Position numbers and translations under genes: made by a program | Source of the DNA: Prochlorococcus sp. AH-716-K03 | Lineage (GTDB): Bacteria; Cyanobacteriota; Cyanobacteriia; PCC-6307; Cyanobiaceae | NCBI GenBank assembly: GCA_028408675.1 | Contig: JAOOLH010000002.1 | Span: forward strand, 1 to 64,000 | DNA: 64,000 nt | Reading direction: 5' to 3' | The notes under the pieces: generated by a model | Database searches by the model: none | What the model was told of the DNA's origin: nothing | What the model saw: the letters and a program-made list of their open reading frames with translations, nothing else | In this document: positions 20,718-32,062 of the stretch, piece by piece | Layout of the letters: each line of letters starts with the position of its first letter | Position numbering within the stretch: position 1 is the first letter of the stretch

Positions 20718-21338
20718 TTAGAAACTAGAATTAAAATTTATATAAGGTAAATCATTTAATTTTTGTTTAATTAATGCTTCATTCTCAAGGAGTTTTGATG
20801 TTGCATCCCATTCTCCAGATAAAAACATATTTTTTGAAGTTTCTTTTATTTCAAGATTAAATTTCAAATCTTCTGCTTTCGCAGTAGATTCGAAAAGATT
20901 AATCTCAAAAAATAAATTCTTGATATCTAAATATCGCTGAATTTCTTTTATTGATTTTTTTGGAAGAGTAAAGCATGGAATTCCAATCGCAATACAGTTG
21001 CTGTAAAAAATATCTGCAAAACTTTCTCCAATGATGGCTTTTATTCCCCATCTCATTAATGCTTGAGGAGCATGCTCTCTACTTGAACCACATCCAAAAT
21101 TACTATTAACAATAAGTATTGAGGATCCCTTATTAGTCTCTAAATCAAAGGGATGATTTCCTTTAAGAGTTTTACGATCATCATCAAAAACAGATTTAGC
21201 CAATGAATCAAAATTAATGCATTTAAGAAATCGAGCAGGAATTATTCTATCAGTATCAATATCATCTCCCACTAATGAGATACATTTCCCATTTAATCGA
21301 GAAATTTTTCCCATTGGAGTTTTGAATTTGATACTCAT
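20718..21338 (-). CDS. leuD: 3-isopropylmalate dehydratase small subunit
   Basis: [30 protein letters not shown]. Confidence 0.96.
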   Translation of the reverse strand: MSIKFKTPMGKISRLNGKCISLVGDDIDTDRIIPARFLKCINFDSLAKSVFDDDRKTLKGNHPFDLETNKGSSILIVNSNFGCGSSREHAPQALMRWGIKAIIGESFADIFYSNCIAIGIPCFTLPKKSIKEIQRYLDIKNLFFEINLFESTAKAEDLKFNLEIKETSKNMFLSGEWDATSKLLENEALIKQKLNDLPYINFNSSF

Positions 21339-22744
21339 TTGTTAATTAAATCCCTTACGTCACTGACTTTTCCTGTGATTGATGCAGCGGCAACCATAGC
21401 TGGACTCATTAGTAACGTCCTTCCATTTGGAGATCCCTGTCTACCTTTGAAATTTCTATTACTAGAACTGGCACTTACTTGATTTCCTATGAGTTTGTCT
21501 GAATTCATTGCTAAACACATTGAGCAACCAGGCTCTCTCCACTGAAAACCTGCGTTTATAAAAATTTTATCAAGACCCTCCTTTTTTGCTTCTTTTGCAA
21601 CCTTCTCTGAACCTGGAACTACAAAAGCTTTCATATTTTTTGCTACCTTATGATCCTCTAATACTTGAGCGGCAACTCTTAGATCACTTATTCTTCCATT
21701 TGTACAACTACCAATAAAACAAACATCAATAGGGGTATTTTTAATTGATTGTCCAGGTTTGAAACCCATATATTCATAAGCCTCTCGAGCAATAAATTGG
21801 TCGTTTGGATGTATCTCGTTTAATGAAGGAATTTTTTGATTCACGCCGATACTTTGCCCAGGCGTAATACCCCATGTAATAGTGGGTTCTACTTTAGAGG
21901 CATCTAACTTGAATACATCATCATAAATACAATTATCACTACTTTTTAATGATTTCCACCATTTAACGGCCTTGTCCCAATTTTCATTTTGAGGCGCGCA
22001 TAATTTATCCTTCATATAACTAAAGGTTTTTTCATCAGGATTTATATAACCGCATCTTGCTCCTCCTTCAATGGACATATTGCATACAGTCATCCTTTCT
22101 TCCATTGATAATGCACTTATGGCAGGACCTGCAAATTCATAGGCATAACCGACTCCTGCTTTTACTCCGAGTTGATTAATTATATTTAGTACTAAATCTT
22201 TAGCATAAATTCCATTTGATAATTTATTCTCACACCAAATTTGTCTAACTTTGAGTTTATTCATAGCTATGGTTTGACTAGCAAGTACATCTCTTACTTG
22301 GCTAGTCCCAATACCAAAAGCAATTGAACCAAATGCTCCGTGAGTTGACGTATGAGAATCTCCACAAGCTATAGTCATCCCTGGTTGGGTCAAACCGAGT
22401 TCAGGAGCTACTACATGAACAATTCCTTGATTACCGCTACCAATATTAAAAAATTTAATTTTGTGCTCAGTACAGTTCTTTTCTAGAGTATCAATCATTT
22501 GTTCTGCCAGATTATCTTTGAAAGGTCTACTTTGATTATCTGTTGGAACAATATGATCAACTGTAGCTACAGTTCTTTGAGGAAATTTTACCTTTAAATT
22601 TTTATCTTTCAAAGCTCCAAACGCTTGTGGGCTAGTAACTTCATGAATAAGGTGAAGACCGACAAAGATTTGATCCGAGCCACCAGGAAGGCTTGCAACT
22701 TTGTGCAAATCCCACACTTTATCAAATAAGGTATCTTGACTCAA
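21335..22744 (-). CDS. leuC: 3-isopropylmalate dehydratase large subunit
   Basis: [50 protein letters not shown]. Confidence 0.97.
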   Translation of the reverse strand: MSQDTLFDKVWDLHKVASLPGGSDQIFVGLHLIHEVTSPQAFGALKDKNLKVKFPQRTVATVDHIVPTDNQSRPFKDNLAEQMIDTLEKNCTEHKIKFFNIGSGNQGIVHVVAPELGLTQPGMTIACGDSHTSTHGAFGSIAFGIGTSQVRDVLASQTIAMNKLKVRQIWCENKLSNGIYAKDLVLNIINQLGVKAGVGYAYEFAGPAISALSMEERMTVCNMSIEGGARCGYINPDEKTFSYMKDKLCAPQNENWDKAVKWWKSLKSSDNCIYDDVFKLDASKVEPTITWGITPGQSIGVNQKIPSLNEIHPNDQFIAREAYEYMGFKPGQSIKNTPIDVCFIGSCTNGRISDLRVAAQVLEDHKVAKNMKAFVVPGSEKVAKEAKKEGLDKIFINAGFQWREPGCSMCLAMNSDKLIGNQVSASSSNRNFKGRQGSPNGRTLLMSPAMVAAASITGKVSDVRDLINK

Positions 22745-22757
22745 TTTGCAAAAAAAG

Positions 22758-24056
22758 TTACTTACTTTTAGATAATAATATTAATCTAAGGCTGTTTAAA
22801 CACACATTTACACTTAGTCTTTGAATTTCAAGTCTATTTCTTGTTGAGCTAAATATTTTTTTAATATTGGTTATGTGATCATTTGGTCCTGAAATTGAGA
22901 TATAAACCAATCCAACAGGCTTTTCTTTATTTCCTCCACTTGGACCGGCAATGCCACTAATTGCGATAGACCAATCAGAATTTAATTTTTCTTTTGCATT
23001 AATTGCCATAGCTTCAGCAACCTCTTCAGAAACAGCACCAAATTTTTTTATCAAATTTTCTGGGATATTTAATAATGATTGTTTAAGTTCATTACTGTAC
23101 GAAATAATACTGCCCTTAAATACTTGTGATGAGCCTGGGATTGAGGTGATAGAGGAAGAGAGAAGACCTCCAGAACAGGATTCTGCAAAAACCAAAGATT
23201 CTTTTCTTTTTATTAATTCCTTAATTAATACACTTGATAAACTATCATTATTTTCACCAAAAATAAATTTCGAAAACTCGTTACGCAATTCATCTTTTAC
23301 TGGTTTAATTAAATTTCTTGCCTCAAATTCATTTTTAGCCCTTGCAGTTATTCTAAGCTTCACCTCTCCTAAATTTGCATATGGCGCGACAGTGGGGTTT
23401 TCGAGTTTCAAAAGTTTATCTATTTTTTCTGAAACGGTAGACTCTCCTATCCCAGAAAATTTAAGAGTATTTGAGAAAAATATATTACCATCTGAAAAAT
23501 TTTTTTTGATGTAATTAAATGCAGTTTCTTTCCACATGGCTTTCATTTCACTTGGTACTCCTGGAAAAGTTAAGATCGTAAATCCCTTAATTGGTTCCCA
23601 TATCATTCCAGGAGCAGTACCTCTTGGATTATTAATTATTTGCGCATTTTTTGGAAAAAAACATTGTTTTTTTAAACTAGAATTTAGATTTGTGCTTGAA
23701 AGTGAAAGTTTTTTTTTAATTTCCTCCCATAAATATTCTCGTTCAGAAAGTTCGGCATTAAAAGATTTAGCGATTGCCTCAGTAGTTAAGTCATCTGGAG
23801 TAGGGCCTAGCCCACCTGTAGTAATTAAAAGATTGCTTCTTGAAGATATTTCATTAATCAATTTACTGATTCTTCTGGAATTATCTCCAATAGTTGACTG
23901 CCTGAAATGATTAAGTCCTAACAAAGACAATTCTTCAGAAATCCACTGAGCATTGGTATTTACTATGTTTCCTAAAAGTAGTTCAGTTCCTATAGAAAGA
24001 ATTTCAACCCCTTTACAGTTAGGATCATTTAATTGATGGTTCAAGTTTACCTTCAT
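22758..24056 (-). CDS. cinA: CinA-like protein (competence/damage-inducible)
   Basis: [27 protein letters not shown]-terminal [44 protein letters not shown]. Confidence 0.92.
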   Translation of the reverse strand: MKVNLNHQLNDPNCKGVEILSIGTELLLGNIVNTNAQWISEELSLLGLNHFRQSTIGDNSRRISKLINEISSRSNLLITTGGLGPTPDDLTTEAIAKSFNAELSEREYLWEEIKKKLSLSSTNLNSSLKKQCFFPKNAQIINNPRGTAPGMIWEPIKGFTILTFPGVPSEMKAMWKETAFNYIKKNFSDGNIFFSNTLKFSGIGESTVSEKIDKLLKLENPTVAPYANLGEVKLRITARAKNEFEARNLIKPVKDELRNEFSKFIFGENNDSLSSVLIKELIKRKESLVFAESCSGGLLSSSITSIPGSSQVFKGSIISYSNELKQSLLNIPENLIKKFGAVSEEVAEAMAINAKEKLNSDWSIAISGIAGPSGGNKEKPVGLVYISISGPNDHITNIKKIFSSTRNRLEIQRLSVNVCLNSLRLILLSKSK

Positions 24057-25296
24057 AAAGAGGAAAACGATTACATAAAGCTAATACTCTTTCCTTGCAT
24101 TTTTTTTCTATTAATAAATCATTTGGATAGAGTAATCTATCAGCAATAATTTCACCAACTTTAACAAATGCTTCTTCATTAAAACCTCTTGTAGTTAAAG
24201 CTGCAGTACCTAATCGTAATCCACTTGTGACAAATGGAGATTCAGGATCAAATGGGACAGTATTTTTATTAGCTGTGATGTTGACTTCACTTACCAGTAA
24301 ATCAGCTACCTTACCTGTCATGTTAATACTTCTTAAGTCAAGCAAGACAATATGATTATCAGTACCTCCACTAACAATATCTATTCCTCTTTTAATTAAA
24401 GTTGAAGACAAAACTTTTGCATTATTGATAACTTGTTTTGAGTAACTAATAAAATCTGGCTGTAAAGCTTCACCAAAGGCAACAGCTTTAGCAGCAATAA
24501 TATGTTCTAAAGGCCCACCCTGAGTTCCAGGGAATACAGATTTATCAAATTTCTTTCCAAATTCTTTATCTTTACATAAAATTAATCCTCCCCTTGGCCC
24601 CCTTAAGGTCTTATGAGTTGTAGTAGTTACCACATCACAATAGGGGATTGGATTAGGGTGAAGTTTACTTGCAACGAGTCCAGCTATATGAGCAATATCA
24701 GCCATTAGAAAAGCTCCTACTTCATCAGCAATTTTTCTGAATGATTCAAAATCTATTTTTCTTGGGTAAGCAGAATACCCACAAATAATTAGTTTTGGTT
24801 TTGTAGCTAAAGCAATATCTCTTATGACATTAAAATTTAATTTATTAGTTTCTTTATCAACTCCATAATGCACAGCATTGAACCATTTCCCACTCATATT
24901 GACAGGGGATCCATGGGTTAAATGTCCACCATGAGACAAATCCATTCCTAAAATTGTGTCTCCAGGATTTAGTAAACTTAAAAAGACAGCTGCATTTGCT
25001 TGAGCCCCACTGTGAGGTTGAACATTTGCCCAATCTGCCTCGAAAAGTTGTTTAGCTCTCTCGATTGCAAGTTCTTCTATCTCATCAACAAATTCACAAC
25101 CACCGTAATATCTTTTTTGAGGAAGACCCTCAGCATATTTATTTGTTAAAACTGAACCCTGAGCTTGCATTACTGCTATTGATGCAAAGTTTTCACTAGC
25201 TATTAATTCAAGATGTGTTTCTTGTCTATTTTGTTCTGAACTAATTAAGTTAGATATTTTTGGATCACTTTCTTTAAGATTTTGAAGAATATTCAT
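24025..25296 (-). CDS. glyA: Serine hydroxymethyltransferase
   Basis: [49 protein letters not shown]. Confidence 0.98.
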   Translation of the reverse strand: MNILQNLKESDPKISNLISSEQNRQETHLELIASENFASIAVMQAQGSVLTNKYAEGLPQKRYYGGCEFVDEIEELAIERAKQLFEADWANVQPHSGAQANAAVFLSLLNPGDTILGMDLSHGGHLTHGSPVNMSGKWFNAVHYGVDKETNKLNFNVIRDIALATKPKLIICGYSAYPRKIDFESFRKIADEVGAFLMADIAHIAGLVASKLHPNPIPYCDVVTTTTHKTLRGPRGGLILCKDKEFGKKFDKSVFPGTQGGPLEHIIAAKAVAFGEALQPDFISYSKQVINNAKVLSSTLIKRGIDIVSGGTDNHIVLLDLRSINMTGKVADLLVSEVNITANKNTVPFDPESPFVTSGLRLGTAALTTRGFNEEAFVKVGEIIADRLLYPNDLLIEKKCKERVLALCNRFPLYEGKLEPSIK

Positions 25297-25372
25297 TAAA
25301 ATAAAAGAATTTTAAATTAAATATAAACGATATTTTGAAAGAAAATGTAAAAAAAATATTTTATAATTTAAC

Positions 25373-25445
25373 GCGCCTGGAGAGATTCGAACTCCCGACA
25401 CCCTGATCCGTAGTCAGGTGCTCTAATCCACTGAGCTACAGGCGC
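25373..25445 (-). tRNA. tRNA-Arg (anticodon ACG)
   Basis: Reverse complement GCGCCTGTAGCTCAGTGGATTAGAGCACCTGACTACGGATCAGG...GTTCGAATCTCTCCAGGCGC. Confidence 0.95.
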
Positions 25446-25532
25446 ATATTTATGTAATATCTCTGGTCTGGGGTCTCTTAGTCAACTGGATTTCAGTTAA
25501 ACTACTAATATTAACAATCTAAATTTACAATT

Positions 25533-25784
25533 ATGCCGATTAAATGGTATGGCAATGGTGATTCAGAAGACCCCACTTACAAACATTTTTCCCGAATAGT
25601 AAACTTTATAATTCATTGCATGGTATTTACTGCAGTTATAAGTGGAACTTGGCTTTTTAAAGAAATTAAACATGACTTGGGTTTTTTTAATAATTTTGCA
25701 ATTGCATGGGCAGTTGTTCTCTCATCACATTTACTTTTTCTATTTATGAAAAAACCTAAGGATTTAAAAAAACAATCAACTTAA
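25533..25784 (+). CDS. Conserved hypothetical small membrane protein (about 2 TM helices)
   Basis: 83 aa; MPIKWYGNGDSEDPTYKHFSRIVNFIIHCMVFTAVISGTWLF... Confidence 0.6.
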   Translation: MPIKWYGNGDSEDPTYKHFSRIVNFIIHCMVFTAVISGTWLFKEIKHDLGFFNNFAIAWAVVLSSHLLFLFMKKPKDLKKQST

Positions 25785-25793
25785 GGTTTAATT

Positions 25794-26075
25794 ATGAATT
25801 CTCAGATGCAAATCACTGATCTAGAAAATATTATTTCAGAAAAAATTTTTATAAAAATAGAAAAATGGAATCTTTATCTCGGGGACGCTGGTTTAGCTAG
25901 AAATCTTGCTCTGGAATGTATCAGCAATTTAGAGAAAGGTAGCCAGCAGGCCGCAAAGTTAAGTTTAGAAGCTATTAAAGTTAAAATTGGAGACGGAAAT
26001 CAAACAATTTTATTGTCGAAGTTGATAACTGCGTCTCAAAAGTGTGATTTAGAAGAAATACTTGATAATTTTTAA
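25794..26075 (+). CDS. DUF3181-like protein
   Basis: 93 aa; DLENIISEKIFIKIEKWNLYLGDAGLARNLALECISNLEKGSQQAAKLSLEAIKVKIGDGNQTILL. Confidence 0.65.
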   Translation: MNSQMQITDLENIISEKIFIKIEKWNLYLGDAGLARNLALECISNLEKGSQQAAKLSLEAIKVKIGDGNQTILLSKLITASQKCDLEEILDNF

Positions 26076-26082
26076 ATTTTCA

Positions 26083-27663
26083 TCATATCTTGATTAATCG
26101 ATTTAATTTATTAACGCCGAATAACTTGGTTATCGAAAAATAAATTATCAAAAAAGCCAACAATCCTATAACTAATATAAATAATTCCCAAATGTTCGAA
26201 TTTAATCTATTAATATTCTTGATAACCGAATAGCAAATTGTACTTGTGATAGAGCAGGCTAATGAAATAAGAATAAATTTTTTTAATAAAATAGTTTTAG
26301 GAACATTGATTCCATAATTATTAAAGTTTGTAGTAAGAAAAATACAAATAATTAAGTTAACTATTCCTGACGAAAGGATTATCCCAATAACACCAAAATT
26401 ATAAGGAGATAAGTTTCCAAAATTAATAATTGGAGCTCCTACTAGAAACCAATCGAAAAAAACATTTAGTATTATTCCTGCAAAAGATAATTGAAAGGGT
26501 AACTTTGGGTTCTCAATTGCATAATAAGTTCTAACTAATAAATCTCTGAAGAGATAAAAGGGAATTCCAACAGCATAGGCAATTAAAATATTTTTTACTA
26601 AAAATACGGCCTCGGGATTAAAAGCTCCTCTTTGAAAAACAATTTGCACTATTTGATTATTAAATGTGATAAAAAAACCAGTTAAAAAAATAGTTGTTAA
26701 AAAACAGTATTCTATTCCTGAGATTAAACTTTTTTCTAAATTTTTATTATCTTTATTACTATTTAACTTTGAAAATTTTGGAAGTAGTGGCAAGATCAAA
26801 GCGTTTGATAAGACTCCAAGTGGAGCTTGTATAAGAAAATTGCCGTAGGCTAATCCAGATGCTGCGCCTTGAAAGCTTGATGCAAAAAACATATCAACAA
26901 AAACATTAATTTGCCCTAATCCGGATGAAATTGTTGCAGGAGCGATTAATTTAAATATTCTTTTCTCTTCATTTTTAAATAAATACCAAGCTGAATTGAA
27001 TCTCAATAAGCCGATCTTATTGATTTCCCAGAACTGAACAGCAAATTGTATACAAGTACCTATTAAGGTTGCTTTTGCTAGTAATCCTGAATAAAACAAA
27101 TAATTAGAATCTATATTTTGATGACTAAAGATCCAACTAGCTGAAATAAATAAAATTGTTGTCAGACTTGTTAAAGCTGGACTTATGCTTGATATAAAAA
27201 ATTTGTTTCTTGAATTTAATGCTCCAAAACTCAACCCAATAAAAGCAGAAAGAGGAATACAAGGAGTTAGGATTCTTAATTGATAAGTTGCGATAGATTT
27301 AGCTTCATTACTTAAATTTGGAGCTATAAAATTTATTAGAAAACCCGAATTAAAATATACAATTACTCCTAGAATAAAAAATAACAAAGTAAGTTTAATA
27401 CTTACTTTTGTTAAGACAAGTCCCCCCTCTCTCCTCTTAAGTGGAGTTAGTACCGCGACAACTGCATTATGTAATGGGCCATTAATTCCACCAATAATAA
27501 TAAGTAAAAAGCCTGGAATTATGTAGGCGTAGTTATAGGCATCGTATGTTATTCCAATTCCAAAGGCTGCAGCGATAAATATTTGTCTTATAAAACCTGC
27601 TACTTTACTTAGAGATGTGGCAAACGAAATTGAAGCTACATTATTTTTAAAATATGAATGCAT
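26083..27663 (-). CDS. murJ: Lipid II flippase MurJ/MviN
   Basis: 526 aa, multi-TM; ATSLSKVAGFIRQIFIAAAFGIG...; FQRGAFNPEA. Confidence 0.92.
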   Translation of the reverse strand: MHSYFKNNVASISFATSLSKVAGFIRQIFIAAAFGIGITYDAYNYAYIIPGFLLIIIGGINGPLHNAVVAVLTPLKRREGGLVLTKVSIKLTLLFFILGVIVYFNSGFLINFIAPNLSNEAKSIATYQLRILTPCIPLSAFIGLSFGALNSRNKFFISSISPALTSLTTILFISASWIFSHQNIDSNYLFYSGLLAKATLIGTCIQFAVQFWEINKIGLLRFNSAWYLFKNEEKRIFKLIAPATISSGLGQINVFVDMFFASSFQGAASGLAYGNFLIQAPLGVLSNALILPLLPKFSKLNSNKDNKNLEKSLISGIEYCFLTTIFLTGFFITFNNQIVQIVFQRGAFNPEAVFLVKNILIAYAVGIPFYLFRDLLVRTYYAIENPKLPFQLSFAGIILNVFFDWFLVGAPIINFGNLSPYNFGVIGIILSSGIVNLIICIFLTTNFNNYGINVPKTILLKKFILISLACSITSTICYSVIKNINRLNSNIWELFILVIGLLAFLIIYFSITKLFGVNKLNRLIKI

Positions 27664-27736
27664 ATGATATCGATTTAAATCTTTTCAAGAAGATTTAGAC
27701 TACATTATATTTTGTTTTTAATCTAATTCACACTTT

Positions 27737-28483
27737 ATGAATGATCGAATAATTGAATTTGAACCGTTAATTGAAGGAGTTTTAATTAAAAGATACAAAA
27801 GATTTCTTGCAGATATTCAGATAAATAATGGAGAAATAGTTACTGCCCATTGTGCTAATACAGGCCCGATGAAGGGTCTTTTAAACGAAGGAGCTAAAGT
27901 AAGAATTAGCTTTAATTCATCAACTACAAGAAAACTCCCTTGGACTTGGGAACAAGTTAGAGTATTAGGAAGTGATAACAAAGATGTTTGGGTTGGAATA
28001 AATACATTATTTGCAAATAAATTGATTAGAAAGGTTATTGAACAAAACTTACTCATAGATGAGCTAGGTGATATAGCTTCAATTAAGTCTGAGGTACCTT
28101 ATGGCAAAGACAAAAAAAGTAGAATTGATTTTCTTTTAACTCCAAAATCTTCAAATCCTGATAATCGTAACATTTATGTTGAAGTTAAAAATACTACTTG
28201 GACTAAAAATAATGTAGCCTTGTTCCCTGACTCAGAGACAAAAAGAGGACAAAAACATTTAATAGAATTAAAAGGTTTAATACCAGAAAATAAGAGTGTT
28301 TTAGTACCTTGTATTACTAGAAAAGATGTAGATCATTTTTCTTCTGGAGATGAAGCAGATCCTTTGTATGGAAAGCTTTTTAGAGAATCAATTAATGCAG
28401 GAATGCTTCTAATTCCATGTTGTTTTGAATTTCATCAAGACCATATAACCTGGAAAGGATTAAAACCCTTAAAATTAAATTAA
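27737..28483 (+). CDS. sfsA: SfsA family sugar-fermentation-stimulation-like nuclease-fold protein
   Basis: [62 protein letters not shown]. Confidence 0.93.
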   Translation: MNDRIIEFEPLIEGVLIKRYKRFLADIQINNGEIVTAHCANTGPMKGLLNEGAKVRISFNSSTTRKLPWTWEQVRVLGSDNKDVWVGINTLFANKLIRKVIEQNLLIDELGDIASIKSEVPYGKDKKSRIDFLLTPKSSNPDNRNIYVEVKNTTWTKNNVALFPDSETKRGQKHLIELKGLIPENKSVLVPCITRKDVDHFSSGDEADPLYGKLFRESINAGMLLIPCCFEFHQDHITWKGLKPLKLN

Positions 28484-28560
28484 TTTTTTGTGATTTTGAA
28501 TTTAATCGTTTGAAATTTCTTACTTTAACAAAGATTTTTTAGTACGCAACAATTAAATTG

Positions 28561-28574
28561 GTATAAACGACTAC
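28561..28574 (+). promoter_or_regulatory. NtcA-type palindrome GTA-N8-TAC upstream of amt1
   Basis: gtaTAAACGACtac exact consensus, 84 nt upstream of the amt1 ATG. Confidence 0.6.
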
Positions 28575-28616
28575 TAGACATACATAAGTTTTCTGAGCAA
28601 AATTATATATGAAAGG

Positions 28617-28638
28617 AAACAGGACCTCCTGTTTTTTT
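28617..28638 (+). terminator. Terminator-like hairpin with 7-T tract in the amt1 leader
   Basis: AAACAGGA-CC-TCCTGTTT perfect inverted repeat, the T-run continuing to 28638; 20 nt before the ATG. Confidence 0.55.
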
Positions 28639-28657
28639 GCAGACTAATTTTTTATTT

Positions 28658-30118
28658 ATGACCACTGCTTTGCAAACGCCTCAAAGGCGCTCTAGGTCCA
28701 AGCTTCAAGATGCAAGTCTTGTTAACGGACCTATGCTCCTTTTGAGGAGTATTCGTGGGTTCAGTTCAAACCGCTCAATGTTGTGGCTTGCAACTGTCCC
28801 TCTAGCTTTGTTTGGTTTAGGTATTTTTAATCTTTCAGCTCACGCAGCTGATTTACCTGAGTTGAATGCAGCTTTTCTTGCCAACAATTTATGGCTTTTG
28901 ATCGCTACTATTTTAGTGATCTTCATGAACGCCGGTTTCGCTATGGTTGAAGCGGGTATGTGTCGGTCTAAAAACGCCGTCAACATTCTTGCTAAAAATC
29001 TTTTCGTATTTGCTTTAGCTGTAACCTCTTATTGGTTTATTGGCTACTCATTAATGTACGGAGGAAGCGTTGCTGACGGATGGCTATATTTTGGAGGCCT
29101 ATTTTTTGATCCCACAGTAACAGCCGATATGGTTACTGATGCTGGATTAGTTCCAACAGTTGATTTCTTATTCCAGTCTGCATTTGCAGGTACTGCAGCT
29201 ACTATCGTTTCTGGTCTTGTTGCTGAAAGAGTTAAATTTGGTGAATTTGTTGTTTTTGCGATTGTATTAACAGCATTTATTTATCCAATTGCTGGCAGCT
29301 GGAAATGGAATGGTGGTTGGCTTGATTCTCTTGGCTTCGTTGACTTTGCAGGTTCTTCAATTGTTCACTCGGTTGGAGCATGGGCAGGTTTAGTAGGAGC
29401 TATGCTTCTAGGACCAAGAATCGGTAAATATTCCGACGGAAAGCCACAGGCTATGCCTGGTCACAATATGGCTATTGCTACCTTGGGTGCTTTGGTTCTT
29501 TGGATAGGTTGGTACGGATTTAATCCTGGTTCTCAACTCGCTATGGATCAATGGGTTCCTTACGTTGCTGTAACAACAACTCTTGCAGCCGCAGCTGGTG
29601 CTATTGGAGCAACTATTGTTTCTACCTTAACTTCAGGAAAGCCAGATCTCACAATGATCATTAACGGTATTCTTGCTGGTTTGGTAAGTATTACTGCAGG
29701 TTGTGGCGATATGACTCTTGCAGGAGCTTGGTTCGCTGGACTTGTTGGGGGTATTATCGTTGTATTCTCTGTTGCAGCACTTGATGCAGCTGAAATTGAC
29801 GATCCTGTCGGTGCATTCTCTGTTCACGGAGTTTGTGGTGTATGGGGAACTCTCGTAATTGGTCTTTGGGGAACTGCAGTTCAAGGAGATGGAGCAGGTA
29901 TGGGATTGTTCAATGGTGGTGGAATTAATCTACTTCTTGTTCAAGCTCTAGGTGCAGCAGCTTACGCTATCTGGACACTAGTTACTTGCTGGATCGCTTG
30001 GTCTGTAATCGGAGGATTATTCGGAGGAATCCGTGTATCTGAAGAAGAAGAGACTCAAGGTTTAGATATTGGAGAGCACGGAATGGAAGCATATCCAGAC
30101 TTTGCATCTGCAAAATAA
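28658..30118 (+). CDS. amt1: Ammonium transporter Amt1
   Basis: NAGFAMVEAGMCRSKNAVNILAKN, GSSIVHSVGAWAGLVGAMLLGPR, DDPVGAFSVHGVCGVWGTL; ATG at 28658 preferred to the tracked TTG at 28637. Confidence 0.97.
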   Translation: MTTALQTPQRRSRSKLQDASLVNGPMLLLRSIRGFSSNRSMLWLATVPLALFGLGIFNLSAHAADLPELNAAFLANNLWLLIATILVIFMNAGFAMVEAGMCRSKNAVNILAKNLFVFALAVTSYWFIGYSLMYGGSVADGWLYFGGLFFDPTVTADMVTDAGLVPTVDFLFQSAFAGTAATIVSGLVAERVKFGEFVVFAIVLTAFIYPIAGSWKWNGGWLDSLGFVDFAGSSIVHSVGAWAGLVGAMLLGPRIGKYSDGKPQAMPGHNMAIATLGALVLWIGWYGFNPGSQLAMDQWVPYVAVTTTLAAAAGAIGATIVSTLTSGKPDLTMIINGILAGLVSITAGCGDMTLAGAWFAGLVGGIIVVFSVAALDAAEIDDPVGAFSVHGVCGVWGTLVIGLWGTAVQGDGAGMGLFNGGGINLLLVQALGAAAYAIWTLVTCWIAWSVIGGLFGGIRVSEEEETQGLDIGEHGMEAYPDFASAK

Positions 30119-30139
30119 ACTAAATTTAAGTAAATTTAA

Positions 30140-30172
30140 GAAACCTGACTTATGTCAGGTTTCTTTTTTTTT
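30140..30172 (+). terminator. Intrinsic terminator downstream of amt1
   Basis: GAAACCTGAC-TTAT-GTCAGGTTTC then a T9 tract. Confidence 0.92.
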
Positions 30173-30208
30173 GCAATAAATTATTAAAAATGTTGTAATA
30201 TCAAAAAT

Positions 30209-31405
30209 ATGGACACCCAAGCTTTTAGAAGATCTCTTCATCATTCGGAAAGATATAACCGGAGAGGTTTTGACTCCCCTACTAAAAGAGCCCAAGCTTT
30301 AGAAGAAGCTTACCAAAGTGATCTAATCACTTCAATTAGAAATAATCGTTTTACATATAAAAAAGGGAGATTAAATATAAAATTAGCCCAGGCATTTGGT
30401 TTTTGTTGGGGAGTTGAAAGAGCTGTTGCAATGGCCTACGAAACTAGAAGACATTATCCTAATGAGAATATTTGGATAACAAACGAAATAATACATAATC
30501 CCTCAGTTAATGATCATTTGAGAAAAATGAATGTTAAATTCATTTCAGCAAAAAATGGCATTAAGGATTTTTCTTTGGTTTCAGATGGAGATGTGGTTAT
30601 CTTGCCAGCTTTTGGTGCTACTGTTCAAGAAATGAAACTTCTTCATGAAAAAGGTTGTCATATTATTGATACAACGTGTCCTTGGGTTTCAAAGGTGTGG
30701 CATACGGTAGAAAAACATAAAAAACATACCTTTACATCTATTATTCACGGTAAATTTAAGCATGAAGAAACTCTCGCTACTAGTTCATTTGCGGATAAAT
30801 ATCTTGTAGTACTTAATCTTGAAGAGGCAAATTATGTCTCAGAATATATCCTTGGCAGAGGTAACAAAAATCATTTTCTAAATAAATTTGCTCAGGCTTT
30901 TTCCAATGGATTTGATCCAGATAAAGATTTAGATAGAGTTGGAGTTGCTAATCAAACAACCATGTTAAAAAGCGAAACAGAGGAGATTGGAAAAGTTTTT
31001 GAAAAAACAATGCTTCATAAATTTGGTCCAGAAAAATTAAATAATCACTTTTTAGCTTTCAATACTATTTGTGATGCTACAGAAGAAAGACAAGATGCGA
31101 TGTTTTCATTAGTTGATGAAGATTTAGATATCCTTGTGGTAATTGGTGGATTCAATTCTTCAAATACAACTCACCTGCAAGAGATAGCTATAAATAAAAA
31201 TATTTCTTCTTTTCATATTGATACCCCTGAAAGGATTTCAGTTAAGGAAAATTCTATTTACCATAAACCACTTAAATCTGAAATGGTTTTGAAAAAGAAT
31301 TTTATTCCTGAGGGAGAAATTAAAGTAGGTATTACTTCTGGAGCTTCTACTCCAGATAAGATAGTCGCTGATGTTATTGACAAGTTAATTGCTATTACTA
31401 AATAA
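30209..31405 (+). CDS. ispH: 4-hydroxy-3-methylbut-2-enyl diphosphate reductase (cyanobacterial/plastid-type IspH)
   Basis: [52 protein letters not shown]. Confidence 0.96.
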   Translation: MDTQAFRRSLHHSERYNRRGFDSPTKRAQALEEAYQSDLITSIRNNRFTYKKGRLNIKLAQAFGFCWGVERAVAMAYETRRHYPNENIWITNEIIHNPSVNDHLRKMNVKFISAKNGIKDFSLVSDGDVVILPAFGATVQEMKLLHEKGCHIIDTTCPWVSKVWHTVEKHKKHTFTSIIHGKFKHEETLATSSFADKYLVVLNLEEANYVSEYILGRGNKNHFLNKFAQAFSNGFDPDKDLDRVGVANQTTMLKSETEEIGKVFEKTMLHKFGPEKLNNHFLAFNTICDATEERQDAMFSLVDEDLDILVVIGGFNSSNTTHLQEIAINKNISSFHIDTPERISVKENSIYHKPLKSEMVLKKNFIPEGEIKVGITSGASTPDKIVADVIDKLIAITK

Positions 31406-31500
31406 ATATTAATTTTTCTGCATAATTTTTAACTTTCTTAAATACATATCACCAAAAGATCCTCTTTATTATCTAGAATAATTAAAAGTAATTAGGAAGT

Positions 31501-32061
31501 ATGGAAGACACAACACAATCTAATCGAGATCAAACAGCCAAAATGAATGCTTCAAAGGCTCCTCAAAAGGTAGAAGTTGTTGTGGCTAATCCCTCTACGA
31601 ATTCAGAGGTCAATATATTAGGAGAATTATCTATATTTATTTTAAGGATTGGTTTTAGCGTTTTGATGATTCATCATGGCTTGGAAAAGCTTCAAGATCC
31701 TCAAGGTTTCGGAGAATTTGTTGTAGGTAAATATTTCCCATTCTTACCAGGTGACCCTGTTCTTTGGACCTATGGAGCCGCTATTACTCAATTAGTTTGC
31801 CCATTAGGGTTAGCATTAGGAATTTTTGCGAGACTTAGCTCTCTTGGACTTTTCTCTACAATGGCATTTGCTGTTTATTTTCACCTTTTAGATACAGGTT
31901 TAGAAGGGTTTCCATTAGCAGTAGTTGAAGGTCATAATTATGCTTTTGAACTTTCTTTCATATACGGAGCTATCTCTCTTTATTTCTTATGTGCAGGACC
32001 AGGGAGATTAGCACTTCTTCGTAAGACAAATAAAATCACTTATTATCCAAAATCAAATTGA
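31501..32061 (+). CDS. DoxX family membrane protein
   Basis: ILRIGFSVLMIHHGLEKLQDPQGFGEFVVGKYFPFLPGDPVLWTYGAAITQLVCPLGLALGIFARLSSLGL. Confidence 0.85.
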   Translation: MEDTTQSNRDQTAKMNASKAPQKVEVVVANPSTNSEVNILGELSIFILRIGFSVLMIHHGLEKLQDPQGFGEFVVGKYFPFLPGDPVLWTYGAAITQLVCPLGLALGIFARLSSLGLFSTMAFAVYFHLLDTGLEGFPLAVVEGHNYAFELSFIYGAISLYFLCAGPGRLALLRKTNKITYYPKSN

Positions 32062-32062
32062 T

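Noticed and set aside
22951-23910. Two plus-strand ORFs (187 and 124 aa) over cinA
   Set aside because: Antisense to cinA with low-complexity S/L-rich translations; typical spurious reverse frames.
29633-29884. 83-aa minus-strand ORF in amt1
   Set aside because: Antisense to amt1; Cys/Ser-rich composition is a by-product of codon bias in a highly expressed gene.
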